Shown here: positions 21,231 through 34,629 of the stretch, one piece after another | Layout: every line of letters begins with the position of its first letter | How positions within the stretch are numbered: the stretch's first letter is position 1 | NCBI GenBank assembly: GCA_022605955.1 | Contig: JAKCOZ010000011.1 | Span: 9,057,990-9,121,989 of the forward strand | Direction of reading: 5' to 3' | DNA from: Rallus limicola | Taxonomy: Eukaryota; Chordata; Aves; Gruiformes; Rallidae | DNA: 64,000 nucleotides | The notes under the pieces: generated by a model | The model's input: only the letters and a program-made list of their open reading frames with translations | Told to the model about the DNA's origin: nothing | Database searches by the model: none | Translations under genes and position numbers: made by a program

Positions 21231-21252
21231 AATAAAAAAAAGGGGGGGGGGG
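21231..21252 (+). repeat. A-run followed by an 11-base G-run
   Basis: A stretch of A immediately precedes eleven consecutive G (21,242-21,252). A homopolymer G-run of this length is the only one in the window. It could form intermolecular G-quadruplexes or simply reflect slippage or sequencing error. Confidence 0.9.
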
Positions 21253-22495
21253 ATGATTGCAGCTTCACTTTGGCTGCTCAGATTCTAATAATCTTCTACA
21301 TGTAATGAGACTGGGGAATGGAGAAGCCTTTTCTTGACAATACTGGCAGCAGGATAACTTCTACACACTATTGATTTTTCTTCATTGATTGTAATCTTCC
21401 TCTTCCTGAGCGTCTGTCTTTGCTTCTCTGACATATTGAACACTGAATAGTCCCTGAGTAATTCTTGAACAGTTTGGGATCATTTTTATTTTCACAGGAC
21501 AGTTGAGACCAATGGAGTGATTTATGTGTACTTTGGAAGGCAAAACAAAACAGTACTGCTCTGGGAATAAATATGGACACAAAGATTTTTATTTGTTTTT
21601 AAAAGCATCCCCCCCTCTTCCCTACTTTCCAACCCTTCTTTACTTCCACACTCCAATAATTTCATAAGTATCTGCCAAATCATGTAGAGGAGAACAGTAA
21701 AGCATAAACAGCTCTCACAGCTGTGATTTCAGCCATGATTGATGATGAAATACCACTGGAGGGATAGCAGGAAAATGAATATTTATTAATGATATAAAGT
21801 ACCTCTGGTTTAAAATCCAAAGAGATCCATCATTTTATATCCATGGGATGTATGCATTGAAAGCAGAATGCTCAATAAAAAGAACCAAATACCTTAGTCA
21901 AAACATAAGTAATTCCAGTGGGCTGCTGATTGAATTCCTTTCTTAAAGTGAGCTAACCATAGTGGTTTTCATAAAGATTTTATTCCCATTTTAGCTACCA
22001 TTACGATTACATGAATAGTAGATCATGTAGACCTAGCCTAGAAAAAATTTGCAGTAGCAATAGCTTTAGCATATTATAAAAACACATAGCTATGCACAAC
22101 TATCATCCATATAATACTAACATGCAATTTACAATCGGTTTCTGCAGAGGTAAAGACTGCACATTTGTTTGATGTGTAACAGTTGGCTTTTTCTGCCATG
22201 ACTTCATTAGCTTTCATTTTATGAAGCTGATAGGTCAGATAACCTGTACCACACTGCTACAGGCAGCTTTGCATATTTTTTATTCACAGCAGAATTTTGC
22301 TCTGAATGATCCTAGTCTTTCAGAAGTTAAATAAGGCAATTTCTTGCTTATCTGATATGCAAAAGAGAATTTTTTTCCCCATTTTGTTTTGCAAAAGAAA
22401 AAAAAATCTTTGTGCCTTCCTCTTTTGAATGTAGGCCCGATTAGGAAGTATTGTCCTGTGTTGATCCTTTTTTTTTTTCTCTGATGTTTTTGCAG

Positions 22496-22636
22496 CCTGT
22501 TATATGGGATGAGCTTGTTCAGACAATAAAAAATGTAGCTGCTGTGTTGACAGCAAAGGAGAAATTGACTGATGGAATTCAGCTGCATAATTTAACATAC
22601 AGCTTTCAAGTCAGGCTGGAAGTTCCAGAATGTTAA
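22496..22636 (+). other. Candidate terminal exon behind a strong acceptor (unidentified)
   Basis: A tract of ten or more T, then CTCTGATGTTTTTGCAG, ends with AG at 22,494-22,495. From the next base a frame of 46 codons runs to TAA at 22,634-22,636. It starts PVIWDELVQTIKNVAAVL, continues TAKEKLTDGIQLHNL and ends RLEVPEC. The peptide has a plausible amphipathic helix and low-complexity-free composition. No donor is evident before the stop, so it would be a last exon. An AATAAA occurs about 90 bases after the stop (near 22,724). I do not recognise the protein. The evidence is splice signal plus composition only. Confidence 0.25.
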
Positions 22637-25600
22637 ACTTTGGCTAATGGATAGTGCTGAGAAAGGCAGCGTTCAGATAAAGTCTAAAAATGGATCAAAA
22701 GCATACTCGTGGCTAAAAACACAATAAAAATATTTATTTACTTTGATTTGGGAAAAGAAAGAAAGAAAAAAAGCCTCTAATTGATACTGTTGGCATTTTG
22801 ACAGTAAGAAAAAGGCGCGCACACACTCTACCAAGCAAGAAGACAATCATTAAATCGTCTAAAATTAAGAGCAAGTGACAGGACAGCAAGTGATTTCTTA
22901 CCTTTTATCAGCATTGGCCTTACTCAACTCAAGAAAGCTTCATGAGATCAGTGGGTTCAGGGTCATTTCATATGTTCACAACCCTCAGTGGAAAACCACC
23001 TGCATTTCTCAGTGGATTTATTATTATGTTACCTGGGCTTTACAGTTGCCTAAATAATGAGACCACAAAGGACAAGAGCAAAGAGCGGGGCAAAGAGATA
23101 GAAGAAGGGGAGAGAGCTTTGGTAGCTAAACCTCTGGAGAGCCAGGTGATGTCTTTTGCTGCTCAGTGCAAGGATTAGCGTCTCCCATTGCCAAGATTTG
23201 TGAATAAAGGGCTGGGGCACCTTTATGAATCACAGGTGGTGAAAGAGTGCAGAAGTCAGGCTTGTTTAAATAGATCTACTATTTAATGACTTTTTGCCAT
23301 ATAGTCTCATTTCTAACAAGGATTTAGGAGTTAAAAGGTTAAAAAGAATAAATTGTTGTAGCACAACGAATTATTGTAAAAGCAAATGAGCCATACACAG
23401 CTTTGCTTGTCCTGAGTGCTGAGCCAGCATTTTGCCATTGCTGCCTTCCCAAGGTATTCCCAGTAGCAGCAGTGTGCAGGGAAGGTTAGGAGTATCTTTT
23501 CTGAAAAACAACCACTCCTGTGTGAAGTACAGTATAAAGTTAGCACTCATTTTGGGAAGAATAATGACAGCAATCTGTGTTTTCATGTAAAGAGATCAGA
23601 ACATTTCCTTCGGGCAGGCAAACGTATATTGCAAGTGTAGGTGAACTGAAAGGCACTGAAATCAACTAATACTCGTAATGATGAGGACTTGGATTAATTT
23701 TGTCTAATTCTATGGACAGGATTCAGATTCCTCTTCAAACACCTGAATGACAGTTCTGTGTATATGGGCACCTGCTGATATCTGAAATGCCCTAGGGTAT
23801 TCTCTCTACTTTCCCGCTGCTTATCTGGGTAGACATACATCCTTTTCAGTTCACATGGCTCTAGATGCCCAAGTGGGGCTCTTAGAGGTAGCTTAATTGG
23901 GTAGCTCCAGACACCAGGGACATTCCTCCTTCCTGGGCTGATATTTGCAAGGCTGCTGCAGTTCTACATCCCCAGGTCAGGTCAGTAGTGAGTCACATGT
24001 ACACACACACAAATATAAACACAAAACAGCCACACACATCAGCAGAGAGAGGAAATAGAACATTTACCAGCACCTGCATCATCACACTCAGCACTCACAT
24101 GATGAGCTGTAAAGGTGCCCTGTTATGCTCCTCTTCTCTTGCGGATCAGGGCTGAAGTCTGCTGTTGCGATACACATACAATGTGGGTCTCTCCAAGAGC
24201 TGGCCTCAGACATTCATTCTACCAAGAAGCTCGTTCCCAAACCCCATGAGGTTCATGGCCATGACTAGGCCATCAGATCAGTGTGCTGAAAAACAACCTT
24301 ATTTTCCTACATTTTTTCTTCCCTTTGATTCCTTTATATCTCACATTCCTACCTTTGGTCCTTCCTCTGTATGTCCCAGAATACGTTTTGCACCCTTGCA
24401 CAACCCCACAGGGTTTCCTTGCACAAGACAAGGAAACTGTTATGAGTCTGATTTTATAGTTGTGCCTCAGTTTTTTTAGCTGGTGATTCATTGGTGGATC
24501 CTTGTATATTTAAAGTGGCATATATAAGGAAATTTAAGTCCCTCAAATTCTCCTATTTTAACAATCTGCCAGAAATTACCAGAGTAGTTTCCTGCCCTTC
24601 CAGTCTTGAAACTCTTGCATGCTTGTCTGCAGACTTCAACAGCTAAAATGAAAAAAGTCATTGTACTCTTGGGGACAGGTAATAATTTCCTGTCAGCATA
24701 TTCTTAAGAGAGCAAAGTTATTAAAAAAGAAACAAGGAGGGTATAGACACCTATCAAGCATGTACACCTGTGAAAGTGCCACTTTCAAGTACCTCATATA
24801 CCTGGAAAATGTAGCTGAAACTCCCTATTGGCATAGATAAGGCCTTCAAAAGAACCAGAGGGGTAAATATTTCAAGGCATTGCAATGTTTCCAGAAATTT
24901 AACAGAAAGGGACATGGGCAGTTGATCTGTAAAGGAAATGGATGCTCTAGAGGCTAAAGATCTGCAGTGGGAAATCAAAATGCTGAAGTAATTTTTAATC
25001 TGTGAAAAAAATATTCATTAACTTGGGATAACTTGCTTTGCTATATCTGTTTTTTCCAATCTATTAAAGCAACTAATAGAAGTCAGCTAAAGACAAGTAT
25101 AAAGGTATAACCAGTAGGATGCAAGATTTAGGGGTATTAATACTTTTTAAGTTCTACTGATGAAAATCTGTCTGATTTCTTTCTTTTTCTTGCATATGGG
25201 TACAAAATGCCAGATTCCAGTAACTCACTGGTTAATAATATCAAAAATAAAGCAGCAGAGATGTGGAAATAATGAAGCTGGTTAAGATTCTGTTGCTTCT
25301 CACAGGGGAAAAAATGGCTTTATTGTGATTCAAGCAGAGCAGCCAGATTTCAAGTATTTGATACTAGCAGGTAATGGGAAATTACCCAGGTTTTTCTCGT
25401 ATTTCTGCTCCAGCATCTTAACTTGAGCACCCTACATCATTCTATTTCATAGGCTCTGACACTTGGTAAATGGGTTTAAAAACTTTTAAAAAGAAGGAAA
25501 AAAACCCATAAAGTCCTTTTGTTTTGAGCGATTATAATCACAATTTTCAGAAAACAGCATCCGTATCCTGGGCTGATGGTATGTTACAATGGCATGTCAC

Positions 25601-28600
25601 ATCTGGATAGATCAACCATATAATACCATTTGACTGGTGGAAGCATTGCCAATTCAAGGAAAGGCACCTCTAACTGAGGCAGCATTTCCAAACACATTTC
25701 TACTCCCAGACGTGTGCACATCTGCCTCTTGGGCTCTGTATTGCTCCTTTGGCTGTTGGGGTGATGAAAATGAGGCTTCAGTAAGGGAATATCCACACTG
25801 CTGCCAGGGCCTCTACGATCAAAGCCTTGACAGATGTACCTAAGCTACTTTTAATGTAGATTTCTTGGGTAAAGTCCCTGGAATGAAGGTATTAATGTTA
25901 GTAAGGTTTGAGCAGCCATTATTAAAGTCGTCAGAAAAGCTATGAAAACTGCCTGTACCCAAACCTGCTTGTGTAGTGCTGGGAAATCTCCTCTTTGTGG
26001 CATGATATTTGCATTTTTTCACCAGAAAATAGGTCTGATCTTATCAGAGCATCTCCCTGCATTTACCATGTCCTTTTCCTCTAGCACATTTCTTGCTGCC
26101 TGCACTTGCTTTGAGGGCTGGTATAGACCATTTATGAGAACTATTCCTGGAAGGAACCATCCATAAGCTATAACCATGCAGAAGTCACAACTATGTTTTA
26201 AAGGGAAAGCTCTAAACTGTTTTCAGTTTTATTTGTGAAGTTCACACAACATAGTTAGTTCTAGATGCATGTTTTGGGCCAGTGATTGTTGATGCCATGA
26301 AAAGTTTATTGAAAAGCTGTACCCGCTATCTCTTATTTGAGTGTTTAGTCAATGCTTAAAGTATTTTCAAAGAATAAATGATAATAACATAGCCTTAAAG
26401 TTTAGGAAGTATATTGTCTGCTATTCCTTTATGTGAAAAACTGTTAAATCAGTCCTGGAAGTAAAATGAAACAATAGAATTTATGTGACAGAGACAAACT
26501 ACTAAGAGTAAATCGTCATGTTGAAAAGTCCTCACTAATCCAGATGATGACAGATAAACCAGACCATTTGGTGTATGATAAATAAAGTCTGCATTCTAGT
26601 TCTTAATTAATATAGTGAAAATACAGAAAAGGTTGACATCCACTTGGGGCAAGATTCATCTCACCGAACTTGGGATACCTGCAAAGCAGTCATCTACATC
26701 TAAATGACTGTCTAGGGTCCTTCTTTAGCTGATGGAGAGGAGTAGACACTTCTAAAGACTTTTTTTTTTTTCATCTGCTTTCTTATATTAGGATTAGATT
26801 AGTTGAGCTCTAGATGTGGTAATTTCTCTTCATCAGGTATGAAAAGACCATATTCACTGGCATTACTGATGTAAATATCTGCATTGTAATAATTTGTATT
26901 TAGCCAGATGAATCATGCTGAGTGTTCTTATGATTTTAACTCTTCCCCATCCATTCTGATGTAGGCTTCCTTTTACTTGCAATAGCACAATATAAGGGTA
27001 TTTTGCTTCAAAAAGGGGTATCTGTGAAAGGACCAGGGCAGCAGCACTTAAAAGGGCAGAATTCTGCACTCTTCACTGTTCCACAGTTCTTACAGCTTCA
27101 GAGACATCAAAATAACAGGAAATAACAGGAAATTACTATATTTTTGACCTTCAGCTTCCTAGTCTTTATTACTAACAAATCATATAGTTGCAGGAAGACA
27201 GAAACAAAACATATGTGCAATGTATTCCAAATCATATTTGGAAATCTTGACATTTAAGTAAATTGCATTTCATTTCCATGCTACTGTTTTAAAAGTGCAG
27301 GTGAAATTTCTCTTTTTTATTTTTAAATCACGAGGCAGCTCCTTGAAAATGTGTTTCAAACAAGGTTAGTTTTGCATATAAATATGTAAAATAGCAAAAG
27401 CTGATGTGACTGCAAAACTGTGGGATTCAAAGCTGAGCCCTTGAAAATTAGTAAATGCTGTGTTACCATTTCTAGATAAAACTTATTTTGACTGTCTTAT
27501 ATGTGTGTTGTAATAACATCTTTGCTTACATCAGCATGTTTTCCACTTCTGTTTTTCTTTTCCAGGATTTTATTCTTTCTCCTTCACACAATGCTTAGGA
27601 TGGATATTATGTTTCAGACATTGATGAATCTGCCATTTACTAATTTTCAAGAACCTGCTTGGGAATTTTTAAGACAACCTGAGTATTTAATAATTCATAA
27701 AATTTTCCCGTAAATTTTAATTTGTTGTGTCCAGGACCTTCAGTTTTCCCTAGAGCCAGTGTGAGCAGTATGCATTCAGCCTGCTCCTCCTCTCCTAAGC
27801 TCATGCACCTCAAAGGACTGTCTGTAGTCACCATCATAAACAAGACCCTTTGGTATTTGCTGGAACCCTCACCTTTAAATTTTTGACGGAATGCGTGGCA
27901 TTAGCAGGACTTCACTTCTGGGTGTTGGTTACAGCAGAGGGTTATTGCTCTTCAGAAGGTGAGATGAATCTTGCCCTGTCCCCTCAAATCAGCAAGTCCA
28001 AGCTACAGTGCTGCAGCTTTTTTCTTTCTGTATGATAAGTAGAGACGGTTAATAGGGAGATGACAATTATAGCTACCTTATGGACAGATATTTTATTTTA
28101 ATGCTTGTAATGTGGCCAGATGCCATCGTATAAATAACACAATGAACAAACAACTATAACAGCACTAATGACCTTGTGAGACAGTTTGCAAAAAGCAAGG
28201 AATTTAAGTTTGCTCCTATTCAGTCTTTCTAAGAAGCTGCACTTACATTCCTCCTGTGAGGGAAGGGAGACGTGTTCTTTATAGGCACCAGGACCCTCAT
28301 GGGATGTAAAAAAATCATGCATAATGGAGCTGTCAGGAAATTTTCATATTTAGACAAGACATTGACGTAGGTTTGGCTTTTTGCCAGTTCTTAAGAATGG
28401 TATCATTTAGAAGGTGAAAAGTGTGTGGATTTGTCTTTATGTCCAAAGACTTTCCTCTTCTTGACCAAACGTAACCTTTTACTTTTTAACTCAGATGGAA
28501 AAAAAATAACACAGAGAGGACTGAAATGTCCAGTAATTTTCCTGAGATGACAGAAATGCAAAGCTCTTGCTGTCTGCCAAGCTCTGTGTGAGAGCCACAG

Positions 28601-28639
28601 CAGAAAAAAAAAAAAAAAAAAGTGTGTCATGCACTTTTC
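22637..28639. other. No gene seen
   Basis: About 6 kb lacks recognisable genes or transposons. It contains a short GAAA-rich tract at 22,751-22,773 and a small tandem AAATAACAGG pair at 27,111-27,132. A weak MIR-like phrase (TGTGCCTCAGTTTTTTTAGC, about 24,462-24,481) is too short to call. The open frame at 24,165-24,479 reads into low-complexity proline and phenylalanine and has no domain. Confidence 0.4.
28604..28621 (+). repeat. Poly(A), 18 bases
   Basis: A pure A homopolymer. No retrocopy body, truncated gene or flanking duplication is recognisable upstream, so I do not call a processed pseudogene. Confidence 0.9.
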
Positions 28640-28900
28640 ATTACCAGTCTGCTGCAGAAATGATTGATATTTTCATACTGTTTAGCCCTCACCCACCTAC
28701 CGCAGCTTTAAAGTAAAAGACATACTGCCAGTGCTTTGCATATTGAGGGGCTGCAGGACTGCTCTGGGCCTCCTTGCAGCCATACTGCTGAAGGTTATTA
28801 TTAATTGTCAGTCTGTTAACCTGCTTGCAGTGTTCAGAGACGTCTGATGGCTGGAACTTTATCATGCAAATACAAATAGCGAAGGAATACCTTTGCTTGC
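28640..28900. other. Non-repetitive block of conserved-noncoding character
   Basis: Balanced composition with enhancer-like words: AATGATTGATATTTTCAT, TTATTATTAATTGTCAG, GTTAACC and the octamer ATGCAAAT (near 28,864). There is no open frame with splice context. The idea that this is a conserved element is inference. Confidence 0.2.
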
Positions 28901-31079
28901 TAACTTCAGGACAGGACGCTTCTTTATGAAGTTTGAGAACTCAAGACATTTTCCTTGGGAGGGCGTATATAGACAGCCTGCCATCATGATTGATTGCATT
29001 CATGGAGCATTTCTGCCCTTGTCTTGTTACTGCAGAATACATCTTGGGCTCTATGTAGTTCTCTTCCATTCGTTGGCACCTTCCTGCTCTAATGAGATTC
29101 AAATCTATACTTTGAAGCAGTCTTAAATGCTCTTATCTGCCCTTTCCACTCTGCATTAGCCTGTGGGGACAGTAGCTGGTGTGCTGTGGTCCAGTGGCTC
29201 ATTAGTCCTGTACTGCGCCAGAAGATAGAGCTCACACTCTGTCTCCACCTTTGAAATGAAGGAAAAGCACTGTAAACACCAGACCCTTCTCAAACACAAA
29301 GTTCAGGCTTCAGCCACCAGCTCTGCCTCATGGCCATTATCTAAAGAACAAAGATTTGGTATGGGTTTTACATGAACCCCTTCTATCTTCAGAAGAAATG
29401 CAGAGAAAGACCTTAATTTTAATCTTCACACACTTACAAGATAGGCACTGCATACAGAGAGAGTGGTAGCAACTGCTGAATAAAGTCGCTTACTATATTT
29501 TCACGGATTGCTTTTGTGCCTATTATTGATTCAGCTTCATAACAGCATTTTTCATACAAAAAGAAAGGATGACGTCATGCCACACAATTACCCCTCAGAG
29601 AAGATCCAGACTTATAGTCTTGTCGCTACCACAGGTTCCTTTTTAGCAGTCCAATCCAGTACAGCTAGAGTCAGAAAATAAGACAGATCAATAGGACAAA
29701 ATATTACCTAAAAGAAAAGAGGATTATGGTCAGTTCAATTCAAGACTTTGGTTTACCTGGGCTATTTAGGTCTTTCAGTAGGATAGAGATGTTTTTGAAC
29801 CTTTTGCTATTTATATAATAGCTTATGGTAGGGATTTTTTTCCTATCAGTAAAATTGAATAGTATTTTGCTTTGGGTTACTCTTCCTTGCTGACCACAGG
29901 ATCCCAAAGGAACAAATTTACAGTGCACCACTTAGCCTGACTCCATGAATGATCCTGTGACGATGGTACATGTGGTGCTACTGGTAAAAGTGCTGTAGCT
30001 GGAAGGGGACCACTCCTGAAATAGCTGAAAGGTTTTCTATGGTCAAAGGGAAACTAGGACCAGGTATAACTACTGCCACTTCTTACACCAGCAGAAGGAG
30101 GAGCACAAAAAAGAAAGAAATTTGGGAGCTATTGCTTTAAGTTATTGGAAATAGCACTCCTTAAACATGTTCTTTTCTGGTGCTTCATTATACACAAGCA
30201 ATTTAAATTGCTACTGTTAATGTTTTCTGTACAATTTTTGTCTCTGATCTTTCTCTTCCTTGTGCAGTTGCTATCCTTCCTCTGATAAGGAGGTGCATGT
30301 TATAATTCTCTGTTTAATATATTTGCATTCTTTATAGTTCATGATTGGTAATTACACTTTTCCTATTAATAGAGTCCTTTCGTCTTTCAAACATTATTTC
30401 ATTGGATTCCAGCAAATCCTCTCAGGCATACTGCAAGTTTCATACTTCTGTTACCTAATCTGTCTTCCTGGCTAGTTTTAAAGTAAGTATTCTTTTTTTT
30501 TTCTCTTTCCTCTCCCTTTTTTTTTTTTCTGTCCGATTCTGTATTTCTGGAGTGGTGAGGTATTTGACATTGCACTTCCTCTAGGTAAGATACCATATCT
30601 AGCTATCAATTTAAGCTCAGTGATTGAATTTTCTATGGACACAGCTTGTCAATACCTCATAGCTATAATTTCTTGTCACATTTTTTATCATGTGAGTGTC
30701 CCTTTTGTGTACAACTAAGAAACCAAAGAAATATAGTCAATTGTAGTCAGGTACATGAACTATTGCAGGCTTCTCTGAAGGGACTAACATGCTGTTTGGA
30801 GTCATTCATATGGTCTGCAGCTGCTTGTTCTTGTAGGTTAATACTGTAGCAAGACCTTCTGGAAATAACCGCCATAAATAGATTGTTGGTAGAAAGAACT
30901 GAACACACCTACTGTTGGTCTGAGAGAAAGAACCATTATAATTGGTGCTTTCTGGTCTGTACAGCCCCTGGGAGCCAAAGACTTTCTTCTCAAAATTCTG
31001 TAACAATTACACCCGGGGGCTGTGTGTATGTCATGACATAAAACACAGTCTGAATTAATTATTTAGTATGGTGCAGCCC
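28901..31079. other. No gene seen; pyrimidine tract only
   Basis: Unique AT-rich DNA. A T/C-rich stretch at 30,492-30,530 (T10, CTCTTTCCTCTCCC, then T12) is the only repeat. Open frames overlap and show no domain. Confidence 0.4.
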
Positions 31080-31450
31080 ACTTTGACTTATAAGCTATAA
31101 AAAGCCCGCCTGAGAGAGAATTAATTATTGCTGGAAATAACATATAATTACAATGTTGCAGGGAAAAGATAAGAATTAATGTGCCAGGTGTAAGTAGATT
31201 AGACCAGCTTGACAGAAATGAGCAACTAAAAAAGAATTTATAGATGAAAGCTTCCAGCCATCGCACCCATAGTGACTGGGAAGCATTACCATGTGATGAC
31301 TGCTCAGTGGCTTATGTGAAATGAGATATTGGCTTCAGACTCATTGCTCAGAGACAGGTCTCTATGTCACAAATCTGACAACAAAATGGCGTGAATTGAA
31401 TGTCTCATCAGAGAAATGAGGAAAGAAAAATCTGAGAGGCTAAATTAAAC
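31080..31450. other. Non-repetitive block of conserved-noncoding character
   Basis: The stretch is free of repeats and homopolymers and has clustered homeodomain-like and GATA-like words: GAATTAATTATTGC, CATATAATTACAATG, AAAAGATAAGAATTAATG and a CAGGTG-type E-box-like CCAGGTGTAA. This is the strongest candidate for a developmental enhancer by texture. No conservation evidence is available here. Confidence 0.25.
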
Positions 31451-34089
31451 ATACTTCCCTTCTTGAAATTATCTCCTTTGGTAGGATTGGAGGAGTCTTG
31501 TGGCAGAATAAGGGGCTCTGTGGGGAAACACATTTCACTGTGTGGTTCTGTCTTTGTCCAGTGGTGCAGAACTACAAGCTCCAGAGTGGAGAGCTTTTCA
31601 GTCTTTTAGGTGGATGGGTAGCAGAGTAAGGAGGAAGGAAGTGCTAAGAACTAAGTTTTCATATTGCTTGTCACTTTTCCTAGCCACCTCATCTGCTTGT
31701 TTTGAAAAGGAGCATTTATAATACTCTGCTTTTTGACACCTGGAGGAGGTGTTTGTCACAACTTGTGGTTTGGATTGTTCAAAGGCTAGTGTGAGAGAAA
31801 TGATCTTAAGCCACTGTATGGAGACTCATTAGGAACACCAACACCTTCAATGAACATTCAAGGAACAACATAGAAGACAGCTGTATTGATGACCTGGGAT
31901 TGCAAACTGGCTTTATTAAGTCATTACAGATAACTCAGAACTACATGAAACCATGATTTTGAAGAATTGAAAGAACAGTTGTAAAATACGGAAGACTGAC
32001 ACAATATAAATAGTCCATGCAACAGTACGGGAGAAATGAATAGCTCACTGAAATGGGATAAACATCCCACTAAGCATGCCTGATTCCATCTGATGGATAC
32101 AGGAATTGGACAGAATTGTACATAATGTGTGGTTTTGAATTGTTCAATTATTGGCAGAGAGTCAGTAGGTTCTGCACCTGGGGCCATCTCCAGGATGAAA
32201 TAAAATTGGAGAGCTTAATCTTTCCCCATTTTCTTCCCTAGTTTATTTGCAACACTGCTTTTTTTTTCTTTTTTTTTTGGTCCTGTAATAGTACAATACC
32301 AAGCACATGATTAACTCAGCAGCCAACCACAGCTACTGCAGGTCATCCACCACTTACCACCTTTTGCTCTGTTAGGACTAGGAGTCATTGCAGCTTCTCT
32401 AGGATATCATAATTTAGTAATAAGTACACTAAAAGTACAAAACTCCAACATCATTTTTACTGTTGTTGCAAGGTTTTAGAAAAATATGGAACTTAACCTT
32501 AGTTTTTCAGTAGGCCTCTTTGGTTCACAAGAAAAAAAATGTTCTTTAAACAAACTATGCCACTGTCTATAGTAGTTTGTTTTCCTTATTTCAAAACTCA
32601 TGTATTAGTGGTTCAGATGAAGTAGAATAATTCAATTCCATATACAAAATGTTTCTGACTTTTATTCCATTTATGTAGAACTAAAACTAAGATTTTCAAG
32701 AACATGATTTAGGAGAAAAAAGTACTGACTTTTTTTTTTTTAATTTTTAATGAAAACAGAGGCTGGTCCTGTGTTTTTGATTATAATTCCTTGGGGTTTT
32801 GGGGATATACATCTGAAATCAGCTAATCTTATGCTGATGTGAACCTATATGAAGAAAACCTCTGGAAGTTTGCTTACCATTGCTTAATAGTCAAATAACT
32901 AAAAAGCTAATATACAGATCTAATTTTAGGTTGATTGCCTCACAGAGATTGCTAGATATAATCCATTTTACAGCATGAATCGATCCATTGTTTTGATTTC
33001 AACTGTATTGGGCCATGCATAATTATGATTGATTCTTGTGAGCATTCACAAGTTCACATAATGAAGAGTTTAGTATAGCAATACAATCAATACAGAATAA
33101 AGCTTTGTCAATGTTATTTAAAACTTTACAATTAAACCCACAAAAAATATCTCAAACAGAAGAGTTAAAGTTTTGAGTGTTTACATTAACATTCCTCATT
33201 TGCTGTTTCACTGGCATTCATTTTATAACAGGAAGAAAAGAATATACCTTAAAAAACCCCAACAGATAAACGTTCATGCTTACATCCCTATGGTAGTGTC
33301 CTGATTGCCACTCACAAGGGGATGAGTAAGTTAGTGTTAAAATTTGCTACAGCACTGTTGTTCAGGCTTTAAAGGAAAAATACCTGGTAACAAGAAGTCA
33401 GGATTCATATGGAAGATCATAGCTGGTCTTGTGCTACATCACTAGTTAAGACCATGATGCTATTTGATATGCCCCTTATTTGACTAGAATAATTGATACC
33501 TGCATGTATGACGATCATTTGCATTGTGTATGTGGATTGAATAGCTTATATTTATAGCCCATATGTATAGGCTATATCAGTATTGTGCCCAAGGGCCAGG
33601 CCTTGGAATTTGATTTTCTGTACTATTAAAAGATTACAGAAGTCTCTGTTATGTTTTGGTTTGTGCAAATGACATTTCTCCAAACATTTCCAAGCCACAG
33701 TGTGAGACTCAGAGCAGGCCAGGGATGAGTGGCACTGGATATTTTCCAGTGGCACACATATTTGGCAGGTTGGGAGAATTCAGTAATGCAGATATGGATC
33801 ATTCTATACTCTGTTGCTGTAATGCCATAAGCATGTTGCTTCATTAGAATAGCTGTAGCATACCTAAATACCAGCCAGTTGGGTTTTCCCGTCTTTCTTT
33901 CTCACCTCATTTGAATTTTGCATTTGTATGTTTTGTGAAGTAGGGCATTTTTTTCCTCCATGCTTTTCTGTTCAAAAAAGGAAAATTAAAAAAAAAAAAA
34001 AAAAATCAAAAACAAACATCCAAACAAACAAACAAGAGAACACGCCCTGTGTTTAAACATGTTTCACTGAAATAAGAACACATGACAGG
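31451..34089. other. No gene seen; homopolymer runs
   Basis: Unique AT-rich sequence. It includes T-runs near 32,262-32,278 and 32,730-32,741, and an A-run with CAAA units at 33,984-34,034. No gene or transposon is recognised. Confidence 0.4.
33984..34034 (+). repeat. A-run followed by (CAAA)n
   Basis: About twenty A bases pass into TCAAAAACAAACATC and then CAAACAAACAAACAAG. Confidence 0.9.
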
Positions 34090-34230
34090 AAGGTCTTTTT
34101 TGATCACCAGTTCCAACCCGCTGCTGCCACTGGCACAGACATACAGTCCCTCCCATAAACTGATCAGGCTTCAATGATTGCAGTTAGTCTCTGAAGTCCT
34201 CAGCTCATTGAGTTGAATAGGTCAGCTTTC
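34090..34230 (-). mobile_element. Possible ancient CR1/L3-like relic
   Basis: 'GATCACCAGTTCCAACCC' followed by 'CTGGCACAGACATACAG' and 'CATAAACTGATCAGGCTTCAA' resembles the antisense 3' region of old amniote CR1/L3 elements. The match is diffuse and from memory. Confidence 0.3.
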
Positions 34231-34629
34231 CATCTCGTCATTGTCAATATGTGACAAGACTGTTTTCTGAAAGTTTTCAACATAAAGGAAGGAGGGGAGG
34301 GGGCAGGGTAAGAACACATTTTAAAATGGAAGTTTGATTTTGTAGATTAGCACAATTCTGGGAAGACACTGGCAGATTTCTTCCATAACCACAATAATTT
34401 TTTTGCTAATCATATCATGGGTATTTGGGAATGGATTTTGTAATACATACTTTGGTGGATCTTAACGTCTTCTTTTCCCATTAAATGTCTAGGCAAAAGG
34501 CTGAAAATTATCAGCTCCTGTAAAACCATATATAATTTTGAAACTCTCTTATGTCAGTAAAATGGGAGGTAGGACTCCTATTCAAAACATGGGAGCTACA
34601 AATCCTGACAGATAAGTGGTATAGGTATG
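34231..34629. other. No gene seen
   Basis: Unique sequence without recognisable features. Confidence 0.4.

Larger units (their letters stand above)
17150..22495. other. No gene seen; hairpins and microsatellites only
   Basis: This is more than 5 kb of AT-rich sequence without a recognisable gene or transposon. It contains inverted repeats at 17,748-17,809 and 19,304-19,341, TG-rich DNA at 17,943-17,977, a compound AT/AC array at 18,500-18,575 and an A-run/G-run junction at 21,231-21,252. Short open frames overlap on both strands and show no domain. Confidence 0.4.

Noticed and set aside
24462..24481. MIR-like phrase TGTGCCTCAGTTTTTTTAGC
   Set aside because: It is only about 20 bases long, with no supporting flanking MIR similarity.
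28604..28621. Poly(A) run as the tail of a processed pseudogene
   Set aside because: No gene-like body or flanking target-site duplication is recognisable. The same applies to the A-runs at 33,984, 50,951 and 63,740.
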